Shown: positions 1-6,702 of the stretch, one piece after another
How positions within the stretch are numbered: the first letter of the stretch is position 1
Layout of the letters: the number at the start of each line of letters is the position of its first letter
Assembly (NCBI GenBank): GCA_003136515.1
Contig: PLEU01000142.1
Location: 37,338 to 46,138 of the forward strand
DNA length: 8,801 nt
Reading direction: 5' to 3'
Source of the DNA: Spartobacteria bacterium
Lineage (GTDB): Bacteria > Verrucomicrobiota > Verrucomicrobiae > Chthoniobacterales > UBA6821
The notes under the pieces: model-generated
What the model saw: the letters and a program-made list of their open reading frames with translations, nothing else
Databases searched by the model: none
What the model was told of the DNA's origin: nothing
Made by a program: the position numbers and the translations under genes

Positions 1-3000
1 GGTTTCCGGCCTTTTCTCTCCCACGGCAAAAAATCTTGAACTTACTGCAGGGAGCCTGACCTCGATATCAGGGGTGGAGCTTTTAACTGGAGTCGCTCTT
101 TCTGTTCCATTCGGTACATCCACAGATGGAACAAGTTGGATTGATCCTTCCGGCACCACAATCACAACCTCCGGTCTTGCGAGTAGATCAATCAATCTCT
201 CCTCAGAAAATCTCAAGATGGATCAGGGATCGCAAATCGATCTTCGCGGCGGCGGAAACGAGACAGCCAACCAATGGATTTCGGGGCTGGGGGGCACGAT
301 CAATCTCCTAGGGACTACGACGGCTTGGGGGGCAGGAGTTTCATATGCTGCGGGTACGCTTGTAAGTTACAAGGGGAGCATCTGGTCGGCGCGACAGGCC
401 AACAGCACCGTTCCTTCAGTCGGATTGGACTGGACACAGATCCCTCAATATTACGCGATAATTCCCGGATATGACGCTAATTTTGCTCCCACGGGATATG
501 CCGACGGATCACTGGCGGTCGGCTCCAGAGTGACGATTGCGGGGGGAGGTGGTCTGCCGGCGGGAACCTATACCCTTCTGCCAGCGAGTTATGCAACCCA
601 GTCGGGAGCCTATCTAATCAGTGCTGCATCCATATCCAGCCCACTTGCAGGATCGTTCACTCAGCCGGATGGGTCGGTCATCATTTCTGGAACAACGTTC
701 AATGGACTTGATTCTGCGGTCACGGCTCCACGGACAACAACTCTTTTCACCCTTCTCTCTCCGAGCGCTATTGCCAATCGCGTGGACTACAATGTCCTGA
801 GTGCCGGGACTTTCTTCTCTTCATTGGGTGCCTCATCCCAGCCGGACAACGCGGGTAAATTGCTCTTTCAGGCAATTACTTCCATGGTCCTTGATGGTAA
901 TGTTTCAGGCGGTGGAGGAACAGGAGGAACCGGTGCAAGCATCGACATCAGTGAGCCTGGTGCCATCGACATAACTCAAAATGGCTCAGGTGGTAAAAAC
1001 GGGGCCCTTGTTTTGGGAGCAGATCAGCTGAGTTCATGGAGTTTTGGCAGTCTCCTGCTGGGCGGGATTCGTGGAACCCCGGTTAACGGTTTGACGCCAG
1101 TGACGGTAACAGCGACCAGCATTACTCTGGAGGGTGGGGCAACGCTTTCTGGAAATGACATCATTCTGGCCGCAAGCGACGGGATCAACATTGATAGGGG
1201 ATCTACAATAACAGCCTCAGGCAGCTCCTTGGCACCTGATGAACAAATTTCCGTTTCGGGTGATGGTGTCTTGATCCGTGTCAGCAGTGACCAGCAGGCC
1301 GGAACCACACGGAGCGGTAGCGATACTACAGCCATTGCTGGCATCACACTGGCCTCAGGAGCGACGCTATCCGGCGCTTCACTCACCCTTGATTCCTCAG
1401 AGAATCTTTCAATAGATCCCAACGCTCTTCTCGATTCGGGCACTCTCAACCTCGATGCTGGAAAAATTGCAATCAACTTCAATGGTTCAATTGAGTCAGG
1501 GGCTCTTAACCTGAGCGGGAAAGTCCTGGATAACCTAGATGCCGTCAACAAACTGAACCTTACGAGCTATAGTTCGATTGATTTTAACGGCAGTGGAGTT
1601 CTTGGATCAAGCGGCCTTGCCTTCCTTGGGATTCATGCAGGAGAAATTCAGGGGGATAACTCCTCATTCGACGCTATCACTGCCGGCACGATCCTGCTTG
1701 ATGATGCCAATGGATCACCTGATCCTTCCGGAGGTTCACCGAGCGCAACAGGTGGATCGCTGTCTATTACAGGTAGCATTCTAAATCTCGGCTCAGGGGC
1801 ATTGAGCATCGCAGGGTTTCAATCAACGGTTGCAAGCCTTTCAGGCGGAATCGAGGGGATTAGCACGAAAGTTTCTTCTTCTGGTGTTAATGTTGCCGGA
1901 ACGCTCACTGATGGTGGAAACCTGACCTTCAACACACCGATTGTCACAGGGGGCGCATCCTCCGTAACCACAATTCAATCCGCAGGCTCGCTAATCACAG
2001 CAGCTTCCGGCTCCTCTGTTTTGTCGCCTGGACTGGGAGCAAGCCTAAGACTCAGGGGGAGGAGTGTTGATGTGGCTGCACCTACCGAATTGCCCAGTGG
2101 CTCCGTATCGATCGAGTCCACAGGCGGCGAACTGACAGTTGCCTCCAGTATCAATGTGGCAGGAGTTTCAAAATCTTATTTTAATGTGACAAAATACACC
2201 GATGGCGGTGCGATCACCCTGTCATCGGATACGGGAAACATTGATCTAGCAGGGGGATCGGTTCTTAATCTTAATGCTCCTTCGTTAGCCGGTTCGGCTG
2301 GCACCCTTGCAGTGAATGCCCCCCAGGGGACAGTGATCTTCAACGGTAGTCTTGAGGCAACTGCCCCCCAAGGGCAGGCTGGAAAGCTTACAGCGGATTT
2401 TAATTCCTATGACGGTGGCAATCTTGCCACCCTTGAGAGCACCCTCACTGCTTCAGGATTTACTCAATCTCAAACTATTCGTCTTCGCAGTGGTGATGTG
2501 ACAGTTTCCAACGTCAAGGCACACGCCTATACGCTCACTGCTGATGCCGGTTCCATCACTGTCGCTGGAACTATTAATGCGGCAGGTCAAACAGGAGGAT
2601 CGGTCGCCCTTGAAGCTAGTGGCAGTGTGATTCTCAATGCCGGCTCGTTGCTTACAGTTCAGGCTCAAGCCTATAATGCGGCAGGTAAGGGTGGTTCCAT
2701 TCTTCTGAGTGCCGGAGCGGAGATCGATGGCAAGATCGATTCTTCAGCGACCTTGGATCTCCAAAGTGGGTCCACGATTGATCTTGGGGTTACGGCGGCT
2801 GCGACAAGCACCCAGGATTTTGGAGGAGTACTCCATCTTCGCACTCCAGAAGCTGCACTTCAGAATATCACCCTAGCTTCAGCCATTGGTGGCGCCTCTG
2901 CAATAGAGGTGGAAGGCTATCAGCTTTACCAGGTTTCCGGGGGGGGTGGAATCATTACAACCTCTCTGCGCAATGCAATTGCCTCCGATATCGCGAATTT

Positions 3001-6000
3001 CTATGGCTCAGCAGGGGCAAACTCCTCAGGGGCTTCATCGATTCTAGCCAGTCTGGACGCCAATCTTTCTACGGAGAATCAGAGAATACTTAATCTTGCT
3101 CCAGGGGTAGAAATCATTAATGAGACGGGTGGACTTACTCTGGGCAGCGATTGGGATCTTTCCACTCTCCGAGCAGGCGCTAACAGCACCCCAGGATTCC
3201 TGACTCTCCGTGCATCGGGTAGTATTACTTTCAATGCCAGTCTAAGTGACGGATTCCAGAGTAGTGCATACAATGCTGATCTTCTCTCGCAGAACAGCGC
3301 CCTTTCAGCAAACTTCCAGTCTTGGGCCTATCAGATTACCGCAGGAGCAGATCTGAGCGCCGCCATTGCCAATGCTGTGGTGGCGGGATCGGATGCCAAT
3401 GTTGCGCTTGGGATCGTATACAACAATGGAGGTCAAAATGTGGCTCCAAATGCAGGGCTTAATGCTTCAACCGCGGCAGCCCTTGCCGGCTACTATCAGG
3501 TTATCCGTACTGGAACCGGTGACATCTCTATTGCTTCTTCCGGAGATCTGCAACTCTGGAACCAGTTTGCCTCAATATACACTGCGGGGGTACAGGTAAG
3601 CGATCCAACGATGGGTGGTACATTTGATGTGCCTCAACCCTCCTTCAACAACCAAACAGGATCATCGGTGCTTGGTGTTGCGCAGCAGACACCACCTTAC
3701 GCCCCACAATATAGCTATGCAGGCGGTAATATTAACGTTGATGTCGGGGGGAATATCACACAACTAACCAAAGATATTAACAAGAATATCATAGGAGATT
3801 CGGTGAGTGAACTTCCCTCCAACTGGCTCTATCGCCGAGGGGCACTGGCGGCCGACGGAACATTTCTCCATACAACCCTTCCTAACTCAGAAATACTCTC
3901 CACGACTTGGTGGGTGGATTTCTCAAACTTCTTTGATGATTTTGGAGCATTGGGAGGGGGTAACATTACACTTAATGCAGATCAGAACATCAGAGATATC
4001 AATGCCTCCATCCCGACAAATTATCGGATGCCGGGACATGCTGCTGGCAGCAGCGTTTCAATTGCTCCCGATCCGGCCAACGGGGTCGAACTAGGCGGAG
4101 GAAATCTTGCCGTGAATGCGGGGAATAATATCGATGCGGGTGTCTATTATGTGGAGAAAGGCAATGGTTCGCTTATGGCAGGCGGGAGCATCATAACCAA
4201 CCCTACCCGTGATCCGAATCATCCGGCATCTCTGAGGCCAACAGCCGACATCAGCGCAAGCTATCTTCCTACGACCCTCTTCCTTGGAAAGGGGAATTTT
4301 GATGTGCAAGCTGCGGGAGATGTGCTTCTGGGGCCTGTCGCCAATGTTTTCCTCACACCCCAAGGGGTCAATAACAGTTACTGGTATAAAGACTATTTCT
4401 CCACCTATGCCGCGTCAGATCAAGTCGATGTCGAATCGCTGGGAGGAAACATTTCATTCCGCGAAGAGGCTGTTTCTTCTTCTACAGGTACTCCAGAGTC
4501 TTTGCTTGAGCTCTGGATGCAGGGTTTCACGATCAAGAGCAATGCGAATATAGCCTACTCTCAACCCTGGCTGAGGCTTGATGAGCAAACCATTGAGGCC
4601 TCGTTGGCATCACTATTTGCATTAGAGCCTCCAACTCTCAACGCAACAGCTCTTGTCGGTGATATCACTTTTCAGGGAAATTACACGACGCTACCGTCGC
4701 CTACCGGTAATATTACATTGATTGCCGGGGGAGGGATCAATGGGTTGACCGATTCAGGATTAAATGCCGGCATTCACTATTGGATTTCTTCACGCATCAA
4801 TCTATCTGATGCGGACCCCTCATCCATCCCCGGCATCACTGATCCGGACTCACAGCAGACAAGCACGTCGGTTTTGCAGAATGCCTCACGAGTCACTGCG
4901 ATTAATTACAATATTCACTCACTAGATTTCACAGGCTCCATTGCAGCTCTTTTCGATGAGAGTGGATTTTACACAGGTGGAACTTACGGCGTACTTCAAA
5001 CCAAGGAGCAGCTTCATGGGACAAGTCTACTGCATGCTAATGACTCGGTTCCGCTTCAATTCTATGCTCAGAGTGGCGACATCTCGGGCTTGACGCTCTT
5101 CTCAGCCAAGCAGTCGGAGATTTCGGCAGGAGGAAACATTGCCGATGTTGGCATCTATATTCAGAACAACTCTGTCAGCGATGTCAGCATCGTTACCGCA
5201 GGGGGAAGTATCATTGCCTACGATCCCTCGACTCCATTCCAGCAGCTTGCACAGGCAGCCTACACAACGACCGATACCACACCGTCCTTCTCTTACACTC
5301 AGACCGGTGACATTCAGATCAGCGGACCCGGAACGCTAGAAGTGCTGGCCGGCGGCAATCTTGATCTTGGTAATGCGCCAAATTATACGGACGACAATAC
5401 AGAGGTTGCTGGAGCTGGTGTAGGAATAACCAGCATAGGAAACTCCCGTAATCCCAATTTACCGTTTGCCGGAGCCGACATCATTGCCGAGGCAGGGGTG
5501 AAGCTTCCAACAGGTCTTTCTTCGACGGGGGGACTTGCAATGGCGAGCTTTGTGAACACGGTACTGTTGGGTGCAGAAGGTGCTACATATCTCTCTGAGC
5601 TTTCGGATGCGATGACCTACTCCGGCGACCCCCTTTCAGGGACCATTACAGCCGCAAGCTTCGCATCGGGTTCCACCCAGCTCAGCAGCGAGGAAAAGGC
5701 GAAGCTGGAACTTCAGCTTTTCTACATTGTACTTCGGGATACAGGCCGCAATCACAACAAGCTGGGATCACCCGGATACGGTTCCTACGCAACGGGAAAC
5801 AAGGCGATACAGAACTTCTTTGCAAGTACACCTGGAAGCGGAAATATAATCACTTGGGGGCAGAGGATTGAAACGGTGAACGGCGGCAACATTGACCTCC
5901 TTGCTCCGGGCGGGGCTCTGACATTGGCCAATTTCACCACTTCGGATTCCCTCACCCCTCCCGGCATCATTACGGAGGGAGGAGGTGGCATCAACATTTA

Positions 6001-6631
6001 TACCAAGGGGGATGTTTCTATTGGTCTCGGGCGTATCTTCACACTGCGAGGCGGCGATATCATGATCTGGTCCAACGATGGAAACATCGCGGCGGGTTCC
6101 TCTTCCAAAACCGTACAGAGTGCCCCACCGACACAGGTATTGATCGATCCACAGAGTGGCGACGTGGAAACTGATCTGGCAGGACTTGCAACCGGCGGTG
6201 GCATTGGTGTTTTGGAAACTGTTGCCGATGTTCCTCCCGGAAATGTCGATCTTATTGCTCCTAGCGGAGTCATTGATGCTGGTGATGCTGGTATTCGCTC
6301 GTCTGGAAATTTGAATCTTGCGGCAACGAAAATTCTGAATGCAAACAACATCGCCGCCTCCGGAACCACCTCCGGCGCACCGCCGACCCCTCCCCCGCCT
6401 GCCGCTCCGAATATCAGCGGTGCCACATCGGCCTCTGCAGCAGCGGCTGCCAACAACTCTGCCGCCCAGAATGCCGCCACGAATAACTCTTCATCCACTA
6501 TGACTGAGGAAGCTCCCTCGATAATTAGTGTCGAAGTGCTTGGCTATGGTGGCGGGGATGACGATAGCTCCTCCCCTTCAGGCCCCACAACCTCTACGGG
6601 GTCCAAAGCCCCCCCCCAAGCATCCCTGTAG
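1..6631 (+). CDS. Giant filamentous-haemagglutinin-family exoprotein with DUF3739 region, 5' end missing
   Basis: The frame is already open at position 2 and runs without a stop to TAG at 6629-6631, giving 2209 visible residues. The GTG at 74 is therefore internal, not a start. The sequence is rich in Gly, Ser, Ala, Thr and Asn, with repeated GGNI/GGSI-type strands typical of a beta-helix, and I find no cysteine in it. Family blocks appear in order (fragment numbering): YAIIPGY about 151, SWAYQITAGADL about 1109, VIRTGTGDI 1167, TTWWVDFSNFF 1301, GPVAN/QGVNN about 1450, FYIVLRDTGRNHN about 1907, and DUF3739 about 1945-2072. Proteins of this family are usually exported through a TpsB outer-membrane pore and act as adhesins or surface factors. 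The signal peptide, TPS domain and partner would lie upstream. Family assignment is strong; adhesion as its role is inference. The substrate or target is unknown. Confidence 0.9.
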   Translation, partial: VSGLFSPTAKNLELTAGSLTSISGVELLTGVALSVPFGTSTDGTSWIDPSGTTITTSGLASRSINLSSENLKMDQGSQIDLRGGGNETANQWISGLGGTINLLGTTTAWGAGVSYAAGTLVSYKGSIWSARQANSTVPSVGLDWTQIPQYYAIIPGYDANFAPTGYADGSLAVGSRVTIAGGGGLPAGTYTLLPASYATQSGAYLISAASISSPLAGSFTQPDGSVIISGTTFNGLDSAVTAPRTTTLFTLLSPSAIANRVDYNVLSAGTFFSSLGASSQPDNAGKLLFQAITSMVLDGNVSGGGGTGGTGASIDISEPGAIDITQNGSGGKNGALVLGADQLSSWSFGSLLLGGIRGTPVNGLTPVTVTATSITLEGGATLSGNDIILAASDGINIDRGSTITASGSSLAPDEQISVSGDGVLIRVSSDQQAGTTRSGSDTTAIAGITLASGATLSGASLTLDSSENLSIDPNALLDSGTLNLDAGKIAINFNGSIESGALNLSGKVLDNLDAVNKLNLTSYSSIDFNGSGVLGSSGLAFLGIHAGEIQGDNSSFDAITAGTILLDDANGSPDPSGGSPSATGGSLSITGSILNLGSGALSIAGFQSTVASLSGGIEGISTKVSSSGVNVAGTLTDGGNLTFNTPIVTGGASSVTTIQSAGSLITAASGSSVLSPGLGASLRLRGRSVDVAAPTELPSGSVSIESTGGELTVASSINVAGVSKSYFNVTKYTDGGAITLSSDTGNIDLAGGSVLNLNAPSLAGSAGTLAVNAPQGTVIFNGSLEATAPQGQAGKLTADFNSYDGGNLATLESTLTASGFTQSQTIRLRSGDVTVSNVKAHAYTLTADAGSITVAGTINAAGQTGGSVALEASGSVILNAGSLLTVQAQAYNAAGKGGSILLSAGAEIDGKIDSSATLDLQSGSTIDLGVTAAATSTQDFGGVLHLRTPEAALQNITLASAIGGASAIEVEGYQLYQVSGGGGIITTSLRNAIASDIANFYGSAGANSSGASSILASLDANLSTENQRILNLAPGVEIINETGGLTLGSDWDLSTLRAGANSTPGFLTLRASGSITFNASLSDGFQSSAYNADLLSQNSALSANFQSWAYQITAGADLSAAIANAVVAGSDANVALGIVYNNGGQNVAPNAGLNASTAAALAGYYQVIRTGTGDISIASSGDLQLWNQFASIYTAGVQVSDPTMGGTFDVPQPSFNNQTGSSVLGVAQQTPPYAPQYSYAGGNINVDVGGNITQLTKDINKNIIGDSVSELPSNWLYRRGALAADGTFLHTTLPNSEILSTTWWVDFSNFFDDFGALGGGNITLNADQNIRDINASIPTNYRMPGHAAGSSVSIAPDPANGVELGGGNLAVNAGNNIDAGVYYVEKGNGSLMAGGSIITNPTRDPNHPASLRPTADISASYLPTTLFLGKGNFDVQAAGDVLLGPVANVFLTPQGVNNSYWYKDYFSTYAASDQVDVESLGGNISFREEAVSSSTGTPESLLELWMQGFTIKSNANIAYSQPWLRLDEQTIEASLASLFALEPPTLNATALVGDITFQGNYTTLPSPTGNITLIAGGGINGLTDSGLNAGIHYWISSRINLSDADPSSIPGITDPDSQQTSTSVLQNASRVTAINYNIHSLDFTGSIAALFDESGFYTGGTYGVLQTKEQLHGTSLLHANDSVPLQFYAQSGDISGLTLFSAKQSEISAGGNIADVGIYIQNNSVSDVSIVTAGGSIIAYDPSTPFQQLAQAAYTTTDTTPSFSYTQTGDIQISGPGTLEVLAGGNLDLGNAPNYTDDNTEVAGAGVGITSIGNSRNPNLPFAGADIIAEAGVKLPTGLSSTGGLAMASFVNTVLLGAEGATYLSELSDAMTYSGDPLSGTITAASFASGSTQLSSEEKAKLELQLFYIVLRDTGRNHNKLGSPGYGSYATGNKAIQNFFASTPGSGNIITWGQRIETVNGGNIDLLAPGGALTLANFTTSDSLTPPGIITEGGGGINIYTKGDVSIGLGRIFTLRGGDIMIWSNDGNIAAGSSSKTVQSAPPTQVLIDPQSGDVETDLAGLATGGGIGVLETVADVPPGNVDLIAPSGVIDAGDAGIRSSGNLNLAATKILNANNIAASGTTSGAPPTPPPPAAPNISGATSASAAAAANNSAAQNAATNNSSSTMTEEAPSIISVEVLGYGGGDDDSSSPSGPTTSTGSKAPPQASL
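326..442 (+). other. CBM5/12-like (chitin-binding-type) module inside the giant exoprotein
   Basis: Residues 109-147 of the visible fragment break the Gly/Ser beta-helix pattern. They read W-GAGVSY-AAG-TLVSYKGSIWSA, then a P, then a final DW. The aromatic positions W109, Y115, Y123, W128 and W144 and the order W, Y, AG..VSY.G..W.A, P, W match the small CBM5/12 fold found in chitinases and in some phage tail proteins. It lies between the IDLRGGG block and the conserved YAIIPGY block. As I remember related DUF3739 proteins, they pass between these blocks through a short linker. Carbohydrate binding is inferred from motif resemblance only; a short module like this could also be purely structural. 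Confidence 0.6.
449..640 (+). other. Conserved YAIIPGY / GLPAGTYTLLP block of the DUF3739 exoprotein family
   Basis: Residues about 150-213 carry YAIIPGYDANFAPTGY, then GSRVTIAGGGGLPAGTYTLL and PASYATQSGAYLI. From memory, the pattern PGY...AP, followed by G..V.(L/I).GG.GL.AGTYTLLPA.YA...GAY, recurs in DUF3739-containing haemagglutinin-like proteins of Proteobacteria and Verrucomicrobiota. It is the main reason for naming the family from the N-terminal part of the fragment. Its molecular role is not known to me. Confidence 0.7.
2939..2946 (+). repeat. G8 homopolymer inside the giant exoprotein gene
   Basis: Eight consecutive G encode part of a SGGGG turn at about residues 980-983. Loss of one G would shift the frame and hit TAG at 3045-3047, removing the whole C-terminal half. 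The tract is in frame as given here. Confidence 0.5.
3318..4460 (+). other. Central conserved region of the giant exoprotein
   Basis: Residues about 1107-1486 hold several family blocks in fixed order: SWAYQITAGADLSAA, VIRTGTGDISIASSGDLQL followed by WNQFASIYTAG, then TTWWVDFSNFF with GALGGGNITLNA and PTNYRMPG, then GGGNLAVNAG..IDAGVYYV with KGNGSLMAGGSI, and finally LFLGKGNFDVQAAGDVLLGPVANVF with QGVNNSYWYKDYFSTYA. It is richer in Trp, Tyr and Phe than the serine-glycine-rich first half. The stretch between about 640 and 3300 shows mainly generic beta-helix repeats by comparison. This block is probably the most family-specific part for homology searches. Confidence 0.7.
5834..6217 (+). other. 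DUF3739-type C-terminal region of the giant exoprotein
   Basis: Residues about 1945-2072 read GSGNIITWGQRIETVNGGNI, then DLLAPGGALTL, GIITEGGGGINIYTKGDVSI, GRIFTLRGGDIMIWSNDGNI, AAGSSSKTVQSAPP and DLAGLATGGGIGVL. The series RxFTLxGGDIxIWSxxGxIxAGxxxKT is the hallmark of this region (PF12545 as I recall it). It is preceded at about residues 1905-1937 by ELQLFYIVLRDTGRNHN and GYGSYATGNKAIQNFF, which also belong to the family pattern. The function of DUF3739 is not established. The region is present and complete, so the C-terminal end of this protein is probably native. Confidence 0.85.
6359..6628 (+). other. Low-complexity C-terminal tail with proline run and EVLGYGGG tip
   Basis: After the last beta-helix strand the protein ends in a likely disordered tail of 90 residues. 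It has a proline stretch (PPTPPPP, 6380-6400, residues 2127-2133), then an Ala/Asn/Ser-rich linker. A short ordered-looking segment follows, with ISVEVLGYGGG at residues 2175-2185, then DDDSSSPSGP and a final PPQASL. I see no LPXTG motif, autotransporter barrel or PEP-CTERM signal, so there is no evident C-terminal anchor. The four-proline run would be expected to need EF-P for smooth translation. Confidence 0.6.
6609..6617 (+). repeat. C9 homopolymer 11 bases before the stop codon of the giant exoprotein
   Basis: Nine consecutive C encode the end of Ala and two Pro, after which the frame reads Gln-Ala-Ser-Leu-stop. With eight C the frame would continue to TGA at 6720-6722, overlapping the hisC start. 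With ten C it would end at TAA 6637-6639. The tract length thus decides how the protein ends. It could be a slippage site or simply a result of proline codon choice. Confidence 0.55.
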
Positions 6632-6702
6632 CGGAGTAAGGAAAAAACTGCTCGAAGCGCTCACTTCTGGACTGGAACTTTCTCCTCCATTAGGTTTGCC
6701 AG
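6632..6702 (+). other. Short intergenic spacer before hisC, no terminator seen
   Basis: These 71 bases separate the stop of the giant gene from the hisC start. I find no stem-loop followed by a T run, so there is no visible intrinsic terminator. I also see no convincing sigma70-type promoter. A weak AGG at 6692-6694, eight bases before the ATG, is the only ribosome-binding candidate. A TAG at 6691-6693 in the hisC frame prevents any earlier start. Read-through from upstream, or a promoter inside the end of the giant gene, is possible. Confidence 0.4.

Noticed and set aside
74..76. GTG as the start codon of the giant protein
   Set aside because: The same frame is open upstream to position 2 with family-like sequence and no stop. 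A start here would lack a signal peptide and TPS domain.
1024..1551. Minus-strand open frame of 175 codons
   Set aside because: Arg/Ser/Pro-rich shadow of the repetitive Gly/Ser/Ala codons of the + strand gene, with no recognisable domain.
640..3300. Possible tandem DNA repeats in the first half of the giant gene
   Set aside because: The similarity is at the level of short protein motifs (LSGG, GGSI, SGS). I saw no near-identical DNA units of constant length, so no repeat array is called.
5998..6498. Minus-strand open frame of 166 codons
   Set aside because: Lies opposite the conserved DUF3739 region and is low in complexity; its Ala runs are the complement of the Ala/Asn tail codons.
6632..6702. 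Possible terminator stem in the spacer (GGAG pairing with CTCC)
   Set aside because: Only about four base pairs with a long loop and no T run.
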